This document shows, in pieces, positions 38,029-49,079 of a stretch of 49,247 nt of DNA. This DNA is from Gammaproteobacteria bacterium (GTDB lineage Bacteria; Pseudomonadota; Gammaproteobacteria; Steroidobacterales; Steroidobacteraceae), in the NCBI GenBank assembly GCA_027315105.1, contig DAHUYP010000005.1:1-49247 (forward strand), written 5' to 3'. The number at the start of each line of letters is the position of its first letter. Position 1 is the stretch's first letter. The notes beneath the pieces are model-generated. The model made no database searches. It saw only the letters and a program-made list of their open reading frames with translations, and was not told the DNA's origin. The position numbers and the translations under genes were made by a program.

Positions 38029-39396
38029 ATGCAGCGGCCGCATGCGACACTGCCGCCGTCGGCGACGCACCCGGCCGTCGGCTGGATCGGCGCCGGCAGC
38101 ATGCTGGCCGCGATCACGGTGCTGAATTTCTGGCCGCCGGTGCATCAGATCGCCTACCTGGCGCTGATCGTGATCGGCTGCAGCACGCTCGGGGTGTTCA
38201 TCCCCGATCTGCTGTGGCAGAAGGTGCAGCGGCGCACGCTGCTGCCCGCGCCGCGGGCGGGCCACTGGCCGCGGGTGCTCACCAAGTGCCTCGGACTGGC
38301 GCTCAGTGTCGGGTTCATCGGCCTGCTCTACTGGCTGTCCCCGGAGTATCACGGCAGCTTCTACGATGACTACTACGCCGCCCTGGAAGTGCTGCTGCCG
38401 GCGTGGGCCGCGCTCGCCGTGCCGTACATCCATTGGGTGGACCGGCGCCTGGCCGAGCCGGAGGATGCGCTGTGGCAGCTCGGCCGCTGGGGACTCGGGC
38501 AGTGGCGCGGCCTCGACGCGCGCCTGCTCGGCCAGCACCTGCTGGGCTGGCTCGTGAAGGGCTACTTCCTGCCGCTGATGTTCACCTATTTCTGCCAGAA
38601 CCTGGACCAGCTGCTGCACTACGATCTGAAGTTGCTGCACAGTTTCCTGGGTCTGTACGACTGGGCCTATTTCACGCTGTACTTCGTCGACGTCAGCCTG
38701 GTGTCGATGACCTACCTGATGTCGCTCAAGGCGACCGACACGCACATTCGCTCGACCGAGCCGAGCATGCTGGGCTGGATCGCGGCGCTGGTCTGCTATC
38801 AGCCCTTCTGGTCGCTGATCAGCCGGCAGTACATCGACTACGACAGCGGCACCGGCTGGGAGCATTGGCTCGGCTCCGTGCCCTGGATGCGCGACCTCTG
38901 GGGGGCACTGATACTGGTGCTGGTCGGCGTCTACGTCTGGGCGACGCTCGCCTTCGGCGCCCGCTTCTCCAACCTGACGCACCGCGGCATCATCACCAGC
39001 GGCCCCTATCGATTCACCAAGCATCCCGCGTACCTGGCAAAGAACCTGTCCTGGTGGTTGATCTCGATGCCGTTCATGCTCGAAGGCGACCTGCTCGACG
39101 CGCTGCGCCGCAGCCTGCTGCTGGGACTGCTCGGCACGATCTACTACCTGCGCGCCAAGACCGAGGAGCGGCATCTGGCGCTCGATCCCGTCTACGGCCA
39201 GTACGCCGACTGGATCGCAGCGCACGGACTGCTGCGCGGCCTCGATCGGATACCGCTGATCGGTGCGCTGGCGCGCTGGCGGCCGCGGTTCGAGGCCTAC
39301 CGCCCGCCGGTGCCGTTCAGCCAGCCGGCGCCGGCGCGCGCTGCTCGCGCAGATACACGGTCCGCGCCGGGTGGGCGAACGCGCTCCCGGCAATAG
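38029..39396 (+). CDS. Isoprenylcysteine carboxyl methyltransferase-like multi-pass membrane protein
   Basis: The 455-residue protein has about nine to ten hydrophobic segments. The C-terminal part carries the ICMT/PEMT-type SAM-binding signature: GIITSGPYRFTKHPAYLAKN followed by LRAKTEERHLALDPVYGQYA, whose His, Arg and Glu positions match the family. The first 270 residues (for example GHWPRVLTKCLGLALSVGF and LFTYFCQNLDQLL-type segments) resemble no domain I recognise. Bacterial ICMT-like proteins methylate unknown acceptors. TTG at 38026 directly precedes the ATG; GAGGA is 3-4 bp upstream. The tail after 425 is Arg/Ala-rich and probably disordered. Confidence 0.78.
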   Translation: MQRPHATLPPSATHPAVGWIGAGSMLAAITVLNFWPPVHQIAYLALIVIGCSTLGVFIPDLLWQKVQRRTLLPAPRAGHWPRVLTKCLGLALSVGFIGLLYWLSPEYHGSFYDDYYAALEVLLPAWAALAVPYIHWVDRRLAEPEDALWQLGRWGLGQWRGLDARLLGQHLLGWLVKGYFLPLMFTYFCQNLDQLLHYDLKLLHSFLGLYDWAYFTLYFVDVSLVSMTYLMSLKATDTHIRSTEPSMLGWIAALVCYQPFWSLISRQYIDYDSGTGWEHWLGSVPWMRDLWGALILVLVGVYVWATLAFGARFSNLTHRGIITSGPYRFTKHPAYLAKNLSWWLISMPFMLEGDLLDALRRSLLLGLLGTIYYLRAKTEERHLALDPVYGQYADWIAAHGLLRGLDRIPLIGALARWRPRFEAYRPPVPFSQPAPARAARADTRSAPGGRTRSRQ

Positions 39397-39425
39397 ACGA
39401 GGCGCGCACCCGCGTAGCGGGCGAG

Positions 39426-39455
39426 CGCGGACCAGTGGGACGCGGACCAGTGGCA
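39426..39455. repeat. 15-bp tandem duplication
   Basis: CGCGGACCAGTGGGA is followed at once by CGCGGACCAGTGGCA, a one-mismatch duplicate, in the gap between the convergent ICMT-like gene and ntrC. Confidence 0.7.
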
Positions 39456-39470
39456 CATGCGGCCCGCATG
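39456..39470. terminator. Inverted repeat between convergent genes
   Basis: CATGCGG-C-CCGCATG is a perfect 7-bp palindrome 20 bp after the ntrC stop on the minus strand. The 1-bp centre cannot form a full-length hairpin with normal loop size, and no T-run follows, so a terminator role is weakly supported. Confidence 0.25.
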
Positions 39471-39490
39471 ATCGCAATGTGGGGCGCGCG

Positions 39491-40905
<1,415 letters not shown>

Positions 40906-40909
<4 letters not shown>

Positions 40910-42009
40910 TCGGAACCCTCTAGCGGCAGTAGCAAGGAAAAGACGGTGCGGCCCGGACGGCTCTCGAACTCGACGATACCGCGATGGCGCGTGACCAGAT
41001 CCTGGGCCACCGCCAGCCCCAGCCCCGAGCCGTTCGGGCGACTGGTGACCAGCGGATAGAACACACTGCGGTGCAGTTCCGGCGGCACGCCGTGGCCGTC
41101 GTCCTCGACCTGGATGTTCGCCACCAGCCGGTGACGCACCGTGCCGATGTTGATGTTCGACAGCACGCGCGTGCGCAGGATGATGCGGCCGCCGGCGGGG
41201 GCGACCGCCTGCAGGGCGTTGCGCGCGACGTTGAGCAGCGCCTGGATGATCTCGTTGCGGTCGAACTGTCCGCTCGGCAGGCTCGGGTCGTAGTCGCGCT
41301 CGATGACGACCCCGGCGGTTGCTTCGCTGCGCAACAGGTGAAACACATGCTCGCAGAGCTCATGGATGTTCACCAGCGCTTTCTGCGGCGGCCGCGACGG
41401 ACCGAGCATGCTGTCCACCAGCGCGCGCAGGCGGTCCGCCTCGTTGATGATGACGGTGGTGTATTCCTTCAGTGCGCCGTCGTGCAGCTCGCGATCGAGC
41501 AGCTGCGCGGCGCCGCGCAATCCGCCGAGCGGATTCTTGATCTCATGGCCGAGCTGGCGAATCATCAGCCGGCTGCCGTCGAGGCTCGTCAGCATCTCGC
41601 TCTCGCGCATGATGCGCTGGCGCGTCCGGGCGTCGGCCAGCTCGAGCAGCAGGTGCGTGCCGGTCACCTGGCCCTCGAGCGGCGTGACGGTCGCGTCGAC
41701 CACGACCGGCTCGCGCTTGCCGGCCAGCGCAATCGGCATCAGGACGATCTCATGTCCGGCACAGATCTCGCTGCGTTCGAGCGAGCGGCGCAGGATCTGC
41801 GCCAGCGCCTGCGGATCTTCGAACAGCTCGGTGATGGGCCGGCCGCGCGCCTTGTTGAGGCCGACGGCGAGCAGGTCCTGCGCGCCGACGTTCGCGTACA
41901 CCATGCACATCTGCGAGTCCACGATGATGACGCCGGTCGACAGCGCGTCGAGCAGCTCGGCCGGGTCGAAATGCGACAGCGGCGATGGCGCGAAGTACTC
42001 AATGGCCAC
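40906..42009 (-). CDS. ntrB: Nitrogen-sensing histidine kinase NtrB
   Basis: The 367-residue cytosolic kinase has a PAS domain (about 15-75, LSTGVIIVDSQMCMVYANVG), the phosphorylated His155 in RQLGHEIKNPLGGLRGAAQL, and an ATP-binding domain with FNVARNALQAV-type N-box (LLNVARNALQAVAP), DDGHGVPPEL and GSGLGLAVAQDL. PII protein normally controls its kinase/phosphatase balance. The sequence order glnA - DUF4124 gene - ntrB - ntrC is common in pseudomonad-like genomes. Confidence 0.97.
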
Positions 42010-42042
42010 GGCGGCTCCCCGCCATGGCGCGGCACAGTGTCG

Positions 42043-42597
42043 TCAGTGCGGCCGAACCGGCGACGCCGGCGACAAGTCCGAGGGCCGTTGTATGTAGAAG
42101 GTCACCGACGAGGAGCTGCAGACCATCTTGCCGGTGGAGTCGCGCACCACCGCGCTCACGGTGTGGGTGCCGCGCAGGGGCTGCCGTGCCGAGAACGACA
42201 GGCCGCCCGGCGACAGCGGCTCGATCGGGTTGCCGTCCAGCGTCATGGTAATCTGATCGCCGGCGCGCAGCTCCGGATCGAGCGCGACGGATATGTCGAT
42301 CGCCTCGGGAGCATAGAAGGCCTGGTCGGCCGTCGGCTGGCTGATCTCGCAGGACCGATAGGGCTCCGCGCCCTCGGTCTTCGCCGCGGCGGCCCCCGGC
42401 GAGGCGGGCCCGGCGGGCGCGGCCGTGTAGGTCTGCGCCGCAGGCAGCTGGATCGTCTCCGCGCCCGGCTGCGGCGTGTCCGAATAGTGCACCACGCCCT
42501 GGGCGTCGACCCAGCGATAGGTGGGCGCCGAGCGCGCGCCGCCGGCGGCCGCGAGCAGCATCAGGACCGCCAGGCCGGAAGGTGCAATTCGTCGCAT
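42043..42597 (-). CDS. DUF4124 domain periplasmic protein
   Basis: The 184-residue protein starts at ATG 42597 with a signal peptide (MRRIAPSGLAVLMLLAAAGG, cleavage likely after ARSA). The DUF4124 motif is YRWVDAQGVVHYSDTPQPGA. The C-terminal half has a beta-rich pattern (ITMTLDGNPIEPLSPGGLSF, TVSAVVRDSTGKMV), like an immunoglobulin-type fold. Function is unknown. The same gene type lies between glnA and ntrBC in other gammaproteobacteria, but no nitrogen role is established. The frame continues upstream to 42753 across the glnA terminator and is not believed coding there. Confidence 0.85.
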   Translation of the reverse strand: MRRIAPSGLAVLMLLAAAGGARSAPTYRWVDAQGVVHYSDTPQPGAETIQLPAAQTYTAAPAGPASPGAAAAKTEGAEPYRSCEISQPTADQAFYAPEAIDISVALDPELRAGDQITMTLDGNPIEPLSPGGLSFSARQPLRGTHTVSAVVRDSTGKMVCSSSSVTFYIQRPSDLSPASPVRPH

Positions 42598-42631
42598 TGG
42601 CCCCAAGCATACCGCCCGGACCCCGGTCCAC

Positions 42632-42670
42632 ACAAAAGCGGGTGACGGTACTGTGCGCACCGTCACCCGG
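42632..42670 (-). terminator. Intrinsic terminator after glnA
   Basis: CGGGTGACGGT (42639-42649) and ACCGTCACCCG (42659-42669) form a perfect 11-bp stem with a 9-nt loop. On the minus strand the stem is followed by CTTTTGTG, a short T-tract. It lies about 100 bp after the glnA stop and before the DUF4124 gene, so it should limit read-through from glnA into ntrBC. Confidence 0.8.
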
Positions 42671-42767
42671 TTGCGGGTCCCGCAGTCGGCCGCGTGGGTA
42701 GGCATGGGCTCTGCAGTGCCGGCTGTCTGTGCTCGCCGCGAATGCCGGGCCATGCCTCACTTGCACC

Positions 42768-44177
42768 TCAACAGCTGTAATACATGTCGAACTCGACCGG
42801 ATGCGTGGTCATGCGCAGGCGGGTGACTTCCTGCATCTTGAGCGCGATGTAGGCGTCGATCACGTCGTCGGTGAACACACCGCCGCGCTTGAGGAACTCG
42901 CTATCCTTGTCGAGGCACTCGAGCGCCATGTCGAGCGAATGGCAGACGGTCGGGATGTGCCTGGCTTCCTCAGGCTCCAGGTCGTACAGATCCTTGTCGG
43001 CCGGATCGCCCGGGTGGATCTTGTTCTGGATGCCGTCGAGCCCGGCCATCATCATGGCCGCGAACGCAAAGTACGGGTTGGCGCTCGAGTCAGGGAAGCG
43101 CACTTCGATGCGCCGCGCTTTCGAGCTCGCCACCCACGGCACGCGGATCGAAGCCGAGCGGTTGCGCGCGGAGTAGGCCAGCATCACGGGCGCCTCGAAG
43201 CCGGGTACCAGCCGCTTGTAGCTGTTGGTGGTGGCGTTGGTGAGCGCGTTGACGGCCTTGGCGTGCTTGATGATCCCGCCGATGTAGTACAGGCAGGTCT
43301 CGGACAGGCCGGCGTACTTGTCGCCGGCAAAGATGTTCTTGCCGTTCTTCGACAGCGACTGATGCACGTGCATGCCGCTGCCGTTGTCGCCGACCAGCGG
43401 CTTGGGCATGAAGGTGACGGTCTTGCCGTAATTCGCACCGACGTTATGTAACGCGTACTTGAGGATCTGCACCTCGTCGGCCTTCTTGACCAGGGTGTTG
43501 GCGCCGACGCCGATCTCGCACTGGCCGCCGGTGGCCACTTCGTGGTGATGCACCTCGACGATCAGCCCCATCTCCTCGCAGGCCTTGCACATGGCGGCGC
43601 GAATGTCCTGGAACGCATCGACGGGTGGCACCGGGAAATAGCCGCCCTTGACGCCCGGACGGTGGCCCTTGTTGCCTTCGTCGTAGGCCTTGTCCGAATT
43701 CCAGGCGCCCTGCACCGAATCGACCTCGTAGAAGGCGCGGCGCACGTCGGCGGCCCAGCGCACGCTGTCGAAGATGAAGAATTCATTCTCCGGCCCGAAC
43801 AGCGCCGTGTCCGCGATGCCGGTCGATTTGAGGTAGGCCTCGGCGCGCTTCGCGAGCGAGCGCGGGTCGCGCTCATAGCCCTGCATGGTCGCCGGCTCGA
43901 TGATGTCGCAACGGATGTTGACCGTGGCTTCCTCGAAGAACGGATCGATGATCGCGGTCGAGGCATCCGGCAGCAGGATCATGTCGGACTCGTTGATGCC
44001 TTTCCAGCCGGCGATCGAGGAGCCGTCGAACATCTTGCCTTCGACGAAGAATTCCTCGGTCACGTAACGCGCCGGAATGCTGACGTGCTGCTCCTTGCCG
44101 CGAGTGTCCGTGAACCTCAGGTCGGCCCATCGCACTTCTTTTTCTTTGATCAGTTTCAATACATCACTTGAACTCAT
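42768..44177 (-). CDS. glnA: Glutamine synthetase, type I
   Basis: GlnA makes glutamine from glutamate, ammonia and ATP. The 469 residues match E. coli (469). Visible signatures are [18 protein letters not shown], the beta-grasp, [23 protein letters not shown]-type motif ([11 protein letters not shown]), and [20 protein letters not shown]. The adenylylation site Tyr is in [15 protein letters not shown], so activity is likely controlled by GlnE. It has a GGAGG ribosome-binding site and an upstream sigma-54 promoter with an NtrC-type palindrome. Confidence 0.98.
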   Translation of the reverse strand: MSSSDVLKLIKEKEVRWADLRFTDTRGKEQHVSIPARYVTEEFFVEGKMFDGSSIAGWKGINESDMILLPDASTAIIDPFFEEATVNIRCDIIEPATMQGYERDPRSLAKRAEAYLKSTGIADTALFGPENEFFIFDSVRWAADVRRAFYEVDSVQGAWNSDKAYDEGNKGHRPGVKGGYFPVPPVDAFQDIRAAMCKACEEMGLIVEVHHHEVATGGQCEIGVGANTLVKKADEVQILKYALHNVGANYGKTVTFMPKPLVGDNGSGMHVHQSLSKNGKNIFAGDKYAGLSETCLYYIGGIIKHAKAVNALTNATTNSYKRLVPGFEAPVMLAYSARNRSASIRVPWVASSKARRIEVRFPDSSANPYFAFAAMMMAGLDGIQNKIHPGDPADKDLYDLEPEEARHIPTVCHSLDMALECLDKDSEFLKRGGVFTDDVIDAYIALKMQEVTRLRMTTHPVEFDMYYSC

Positions 44178-44223
44178 ATCGCCTCCGATTTACGTATTTC
44201 TTGTGCGCTGGGCCCCGCCTGGC

Positions 44224-44239
44224 TGCAGACTGCATGCCA
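44224..44239 (-). promoter_or_regulatory. Sigma-54 promoter of glnA
   Basis: On the minus strand TGGCATGCAGTCTGCA matches the -24/-12 consensus TGGCACGrNNNTTGCW at the invariant GG and GC, with correct 10-bp spacing; mismatches fall at positions 6, 8 and 12. It predicts a start near 44212 and a leader of about 35 nt. Confidence 0.75.
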
Positions 44240-44260
44240 ATTCCATGCCGGGCAAAATCC

Positions 44261-44266
44261 GGTGCA
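44261..44266 (-). promoter_or_regulatory. Possible weak NtrC half-site
   Basis: TGCACC on the minus strand matches half of the NtrC operator. The partner half (TTGCC) is poor. It is centred about 50 bp before the predicted glnA start, where weak NtrC sites occur in E. coli. Confidence 0.3.
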
Positions 44267-44312
44267 ACTTCAAACGGTTATGAATCACCCAAGCCGCCGC
44301 TGGGCGTGCCTC

Positions 44313-44327
44313 GCACTAGTATAGTGC
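44313..44327. promoter_or_regulatory. NtrC-type enhancer palindrome upstream of glnA
   Basis: GCACTAGTATAGTGC is a perfect palindrome with the form GCAC-N7-GTGC of NtrC operators (GCACY-N5-RGTGC). Its centre is about 108 bp before the predicted sigma-54 start, close to the strong-enhancer distance at E. coli glnA. Binding is inferred. The rest of the 319-bp glnA/glyQ spacer has no gene; a 10-bp palindrome GCGCATGCGC lies at 44333-44342. Confidence 0.65.
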
Positions 44328-44460
44328 GTGCCGCGCATGCGCGCCCCACTCTCGGGCGCCGGCGGCCGCCGTGCCGCCCCGCATCAGGGCAGCGCCGCAC
44401 CCGGTGTGCGAACGACGGCAGCGGGCCGCTCCAAACGAGCCCGCCCCGGCGAGCCTCGCT

Positions 44461-44466
44461 TATACT
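44461..44466 (+). promoter_or_regulatory. Possible -10 box for glyQS
   Basis: TATACT (5 of 6) lies 30 bp before the GlyQ start. The GC-rich sequence 17 bp upstream has no good -35. A leader of about 25 nt would result. Confidence 0.35.
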
Positions 44467-44496
44467 TGAACGTTTCGCCCGAGCCGCACAATCCCG

Positions 44497-45474
44497 ATGA
44501 AAACCCAGAAGATCGGCCCCAAACCGCGGACATTTCAGGACCTGATCCTGGCGCTGCAGCACTATTGGTCGCAGCGCGGCTGCGTCATTCTGCAGCCCTA
44601 CGACATGGAGGTCGGCGCCGGTACGTTCCATACGGGCACGTTCCTGCGTGCGATCGGCCCGGAACCGTGGAGCGCGGCCTATGTTCAGCCCTCGCGCCGC
44701 CCCACCGACGGTCGCTACGGCGACAACCCGTTCCGCCTGCAGCATTACTACCAGTTCCAGGTCGTGATCAAGCCGTCGCCCGCCGATCTGGTGGAGCTCT
44801 ACCTCGGCAGCCTGCGCGCCCTGGGCTTCGATCCGCGGGTGCACGACGTGCGCCTGGTCGAGGACGACTGGGAGTCGCCGACCCTCGGCGCCTGGGGTCT
44901 GGGCTGGGAAGTGTGGCTCAACGGCATGGAGGTCACGCAGTTTACGTATTTTCAGCAGGTCGGAGGCCTCGACTGCCGCCCGGTGACGGGTGAGCTCACC
45001 TACGGCCTCGAGCGCCTGGCGATGTACCTGCAAGGCGTGGAGAGCATCTTCGACATCGTCTGGGCCGACGGCCCGCTCGGCCGGGTCACCTACGGCGACG
45101 TGTTCCATCAGAACGAGGTCGAGCAGTCGACATACAATTTCGATCTTGCCGATACCGCGGTGCTGCTGCGGCATTTCGACGAGCACGAGCGTGCCTGCAA
45201 CGAGCTGCTGGCGGCGAAGCTGGCGCTGCCGGCCTACGAGCAGCTGCTCAAGGCCTCGCACGGCTTCAACCTGCTCGACGCGCGCCGGGCGATCTCGGTC
45301 ACCGAGCGGGCGCGCTACATCCTGCGCCTGCGCGCGCTGGCGCGCGCGGTCGCTCAGTCCTATTACGCGAGCCGCGAGGCGCTCGGCTTCCCGATGCTGC
45401 AGGGTGTCGGCGTGCCCGCCAGCGTCGCGGCCACGCTCGACGGTGCACTGGCGGTCGATGAGGCGCGAGCATGA
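44497..45474 (+). CDS. glyQ: Glycyl-tRNA synthetase alpha subunit
   Basis: This subunit of the alpha2beta2 enzyme holds the aminoacylation active site. The 325 residues start [20 protein letters not shown] and contain [40 protein letters not shown] and [20 protein letters not shown], all diagnostic of bacterial GlyQ. Length is slightly above E. coli (303). The end overlaps glyS by 4 bp (ATGA), so the subunits are translationally coupled. Confidence 0.98.
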   Translation: MKTQKIGPKPRTFQDLILALQHYWSQRGCVILQPYDMEVGAGTFHTGTFLRAIGPEPWSAAYVQPSRRPTDGRYGDNPFRLQHYYQFQVVIKPSPADLVELYLGSLRALGFDPRVHDVRLVEDDWESPTLGAWGLGWEVWLNGMEVTQFTYFQQVGGLDCRPVTGELTYGLERLAMYLQGVESIFDIVWADGPLGRVTYGDVFHQNEVEQSTYNFDLADTAVLLRHFDEHERACNELLAAKLALPAYEQLLKASHGFNLLDARRAISVTERARYILRLRALARAVAQSYYASREALGFPMLQGVGVPASVAATLDGALAVDEARA

Positions 45475-47627
45475 GCGGCGCGCACGGAGCCGATGCCGCG
45501 CGCGCCGGCGCACCGGCCGCGCGCGCGCGCATCGAGCGGCGCGACCTGCTGGTCGAGCTCGGCACCGAGGAGCTGCCGCCGAAGGCCCTGCGCTCGCTCG
45601 AGGATGCGTTCGCCCACGGCCTGCGCACCCGCCTGATGCAGGCCGGACTCTCGCCGGGGGCGATCGAGTCGTTCGCGACGCCGCGCCGGCTTGCGGTGCT
45701 GATTCGCCGCCTCGCCGCCCGACAGCCCGACCAGCCCATCAGGCGTCGTGGACCGCCGCTGGCGGCGAGCTTCGACGCCGCCGGCGCACCCACGCGCGCG
45801 GCGCTGGGCTTTGCGCAAAGCTGCGGCGTCGCGCTCGACGCGCTGGGTCGCGAGTGCGATCCGAAGGGAACCGAATACCTGTGCTTCGATGGGCTCAAGC
45901 CCGGCGCGCAGACCGTGGCATTGCTGCCGGGCCTGGTGCAGGAGAGCCTGGACACCATGCCGATCCCGAAGCGCATGCGCTGGGGGGCCGGCGAGGCGCA
46001 GTTCGTCCGTCCGGTGCACTGGCTGCTGATGCTGTTCGGCCGCGAGGTCGTGCCCGCCACCGTGCTGGGCGTGCCGGCCGGGGCGGTCAGTTTCGGGCAT
46101 CGATTCATGGCCCCGGGGCCGCTGCGCATCGCATCGCCGCTGCGCTATGCGAAAGCGCTGCAGATGCGGGGCAAGGTGATCGCGGTATTCGACGCGCGGC
46201 GCGCGGCGATCCGCACGCAGGTCGAGGCACTCGCGGCCGGCCTCGGGGGTCGCGCGATCATCGGCGAAGCGCTGCTGGAGGAGGTCACCGCGCTGGTCGA
46301 ATGGCCGGTGGCGATCGCAGGCCAGTTCGAGCCGCGCTTCCTGCAGCTGCCGCGCGAGGTGCTGCTGTCCACGCTGCAGGAGCATCAGCGCTATTTCGCC
46401 GTCGAAACCGCTGCCGCAAGCCTGCTGCCGTGGTTCATCACCATCAGCAACATCGACAGCGCGGAACCGGACCTGGTACGCGCCGGCAACGAGCGCGTGG
46501 TGCGCCCGCGGCTGACCGATGCCGCCTTCTTCTGGGAGCAGGATCGCCGTCAGCCGCTCGCCGCCCGCCGGCCGGGGCTCGATGCGATCACCTTCCAGAC
46601 GCAGCTCGGCTCGCTCGGCGCGCGCACCGAGCGCCTGACGGCGCTCGCGCTCGCGATCGCACCGCGCATCGGCGCCGACCTGAGCGCCAGTGCGCGCGCC
46701 GCGCAACTCGCCAAATGCGATCTGCTGACCCTCATGGTGGGTGAATTCCCGGAGCTGCAGGGCGTCATGGGCCGCCATTACGCACTCGCCGACGGCGAGG
46801 CGCCGCAGCTCGCCGAGGCGATCCGCGAGCATTATCTGCCGCGCGGCGCGGGCGACGCCCTTCCGGGCGCGCCGATCGGCGACGCGCTGGCGCTCGCCGA
46901 CAAGCTCGATCTGCTGGCCGGTATCTTTGCGATCGGGCAGAAGCCGAGCGGCACGCGCGACCCGTTCGGGCTGCGGCGCGCGGCCATCGGGCTGCTGCGT
47001 ATCGTGCTCGAGCATCAGCTCGAGCTCGATCTGGTCGATCTGATCGATCAGGCGGTGCGGCTGCAGCCGCTGGAAGGCATCGCGCAGCGCGCGGCGCCGA
47101 TCGGCGCCGAGATCTACGATTACGTGATGGAGCGGCTGCGCGCGCAATATCTGGAGCGCGCGAGCCAGAACGGCCTGAGCACCGAGATGTTCGATGCGGT
47201 GCTGGCGGCGCGGCCGGTGTCGCTGCTGGATTTCGATGCCCGGCTGCGCGCCCTGGCCGGGTTCGTGGCCCGCAGCGAAGGCGCCGGCCTCGCGGCCGCC
47301 AACAAGCGCATCGCGAACATCCTGAAGAAGTCGGAGCACGCCCGGCCGCAGGCGGTCGCCGCCGAACGGCTGCGGGAGAGCGCGGAGCGCGCGCTGCATG
47401 AGCAGCTGCAGGCGATGCAGCGGCCGCTGTCGTCCGCCGTGGCGGCCGGGCGCTACGAGCAGGCGCTGCAGCTGCTCGCCGGCCTGGGGCCCGCGGTGGA
47501 TGCGTTCTTCGATCACGTACTGGTGAACGATCCGGACCCGGCGCTGCGCGACAACCGCTTTGCGCTGCTGGCGCAGCTGCGCGCGATGTTCTGCGCGGTC
47601 GCAGATCTGTCGCGCCTGCCGGGTTGA
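45471..47627 (+). CDS. glyS: Glycyl-tRNA synthetase beta subunit
   Basis: The beta subunit binds tRNA-Gly and supports catalysis. The 718 residues (E. coli 689) begin with a 22-residue Ala/Arg-rich extension, then [20 protein letters not shown]. Further signatures are [40 protein letters not shown] and [16 protein letters not shown]. The HD-like [20 protein letters not shown] and the C-terminal anticodon-binding region ([17 protein letters not shown]) are present. Confidence 0.98.
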   Translation: MSGAHGADAARAGAPAARARIERRDLLVELGTEELPPKALRSLEDAFAHGLRTRLMQAGLSPGAIESFATPRRLAVLIRRLAARQPDQPIRRRGPPLAASFDAAGAPTRAALGFAQSCGVALDALGRECDPKGTEYLCFDGLKPGAQTVALLPGLVQESLDTMPIPKRMRWGAGEAQFVRPVHWLLMLFGREVVPATVLGVPAGAVSFGHRFMAPGPLRIASPLRYAKALQMRGKVIAVFDARRAAIRTQVEALAAGLGGRAIIGEALLEEVTALVEWPVAIAGQFEPRFLQLPREVLLSTLQEHQRYFAVETAAASLLPWFITISNIDSAEPDLVRAGNERVVRPRLTDAAFFWEQDRRQPLAARRPGLDAITFQTQLGSLGARTERLTALALAIAPRIGADLSASARAAQLAKCDLLTLMVGEFPELQGVMGRHYALADGEAPQLAEAIREHYLPRGAGDALPGAPIGDALALADKLDLLAGIFAIGQKPSGTRDPFGLRRAAIGLLRIVLEHQLELDLVDLIDQAVRLQPLEGIAQRAAPIGAEIYDYVMERLRAQYLERASQNGLSTEMFDAVLAARPVSLLDFDARLRALAGFVARSEGAGLAAANKRIANILKKSEHARPQAVAAERLRESAERALHEQLQAMQRPLSSAVAAGRYEQALQLLAGLGPAVDAFFDHVLVNDPDPALRDNRFALLAQLRAMFCAVADLSRLPG

Positions 47628-47671
47628 CGGCGGTGCCGCGCGGTCCCGGTGCCACGGGCGGCTTCGAGCCG

Positions 47672-48379
47672 ATGCAGATCCTCGGCTCGCTCGTGTTCAC
47701 GGTGTTCTTCCTGCTCTGGACGTTCGTCTACGCGATCTTCTTCGTCACCGCCTGCCTGTTCCTGCCGTTCCGCGGCCGGTTCGCGCTGGCACGCGTCTGG
47801 GCGCGAGTGATCATGACGATGCTGCGCTGGACCTGCCGGCTCGACTACCGGGTCGAGGGCCGCGAGCGTCTGCCGGCCGGCAACCATATCGCCCTGATCA
47901 AGCATTCCTCGAGCTGGGAGACGGCGGCGCAGGCGCTGCTGCTGCCGCCGCAGGTCTGGGTGCTCAAGCGCGAGCTGACCTGGATTCCGGTGGTCGGCTG
48001 GGGAATCCGCCAGCTGCGCGCGATCGCCGTCGATCGCGGCGCCGGGTCGGCGGCGGTACGCGACGTGATCGAGCAGGGCAAGGCGAGGCTCGCCGAGGGC
48101 GCGTGGGTGGTGATCTTTCCGGAGGGCACGCGCATGCCGCCGGGCGAGACCCGCAGGTACGGCTCCAGCGGCGCGCTGCTCGCGGCGGAGGCCGGCAAGC
48201 TCATCGTGCCGGTCGCGCACGACGCCGGCTACTACTGGCCGCGGCGCGGCCTGTTGAAGCGGCGCGGCACGATCCGCGTCGTGATCGGGCCGCCGATCCT
48301 GGCCGTCGGCCGCAACCCGCGCGACATCAATGCCGAGGCTCAGGACTGGATCGAGGCGCATTCGCGCCCCGAGACTTGA
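47672..48379 (+). CDS. plsC: 1-acyl-sn-glycerol-3-phosphate acyltransferase-like protein
   Basis: PlsC-type enzymes add the second acyl chain in phosphatidic acid synthesis. From ATG 47672 the 235 residues begin at a membrane helix (MQILGSLVFTVFFLLWTFVY). The acyltransferase blocks are IKHSSSWETAA (the HX4D box with Glu in place of Asp), IFPEGTRMPPGE and VPVAHDAGYYWPR. Glu at this position is known in a proteobacterial subgroup of the family. TTG at 47624, overlapping the glyS stop, and GTG at 47633 are alternative starts. gmhB, often present between glyS and plsC near gyrB, is missing. Confidence 0.88.
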   Translation: MQILGSLVFTVFFLLWTFVYAIFFVTACLFLPFRGRFALARVWARVIMTMLRWTCRLDYRVEGRERLPAGNHIALIKHSSSWETAAQALLLPPQVWVLKRELTWIPVVGWGIRQLRAIAVDRGAGSAAVRDVIEQGKARLAEGAWVVIFPEGTRMPPGETRRYGSSGALLAAEAGKLIVPVAHDAGYYWPRRGLLKRRGTIRVVIGPPILAVGRNPRDINAEAQDWIEAHSRPET

Positions 48380-48404
48380 GAGCCGCGCCGGATTGGCCGG
48401 CGGC

Positions 48405-49025
48405 CTAGAACCAGCCGTAGTTGAAGCTCACGCTCACGCGCTCGCCGCGCGCCGGGTTCGGCGGCACTTCGTGCCGCAGCCAGCTCTCGAACAGCACCAG
48501 GTGCCCCGCTACGGGCGGCACCACGACCCAGGCCCGGTGTTCCGGACGGCAGCGCGCGCGGCGCGGCGGCGCGGCCATCATGTACGCGAGCCTGGGATCC
48601 TCGAACTTGAGGCCGGCGGCGGCGCGCGGCACCTGCACGTAATAGGTGCCGCTGATCGTGGCGTGCGGGTGCAGGTGCAGGCCGTGCACCGCGCCCGCCG
48701 GCATGATGTTGACCCAGCAATCCGTCATCGCCAGCGTGCGGTGCGCCAGATCGAGCTCCAGATCGCGGCAGAAGGCCCGCAGGTGCGGCGCGAGCAGGCG
48801 CTCGAGCGCGGCGAAGGTCGGCGACACCCGGTGCATCCGGCTCGCCGATGAATAGGAGGTGAAGCCGCCGCCCGGATAGTTGCTGGTCGACCAGCGGCGT
48901 CCCGCGGCGTCGTCGGCGCGCAGCTGGTGGATTTCGCGCATCAGCCGGCCATTGAAGGCCCGCGCCGCCCGCCGTTGCAGCGGCGCAGTGTAGATCTGCG
49001 TGGCGAACAGTGAGCGGGTCGGCAC
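48405..49025 (-). CDS. 2OG-Fe(II) oxygenase-like protein (TIGR02466 type)
   Basis: The 206-residue protein has the pattern of the putative 2OG-Fe(II) oxygenases of the TIGR02466/PF13759 group: WVNIMPAGAVHGLHLHPHAT, ISGTYYVQVPRAAAGLKFED, PRLAYM, then LVLFESWLRHEVPPNPARGE and RVSVSFNYGW. Likely iron ligands are a His in the HLHPHA region and the His in LRHEVPPN; Arg409-like 2OG contact may be the Arg in GERVSVSFN. Substrate is unknown. It lies 55 bp after gyrB on the same strand. Confidence 0.8.
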   Translation of the reverse strand: MPTRSLFATQIYTAPLQRRAARAFNGRLMREIHQLRADDAAGRRWSTSNYPGGGFTSYSSASRMHRVSPTFAALERLLAPHLRAFCRDLELDLAHRTLAMTDCWVNIMPAGAVHGLHLHPHATISGTYYVQVPRAAAGLKFEDPRLAYMMAAPPRRARCRPEHRAWVVVPPVAGHLVLFESWLRHEVPPNPARGERVSVSFNYGWF

Positions 49026-49079
49026 GGGTGCGATTATCGCAGAACGCGTCGGAGGCGCGCCGCCGCGGCGAGCAGCCGC

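Noticed and set aside
47672-48379. Broken acyltransferase because HX4D reads HX4E
   Set aside because: The KHSSxWE form is, as far as I recall, typical of a proteobacterial PlsC subgroup, and the FPEGTR motif is intact.
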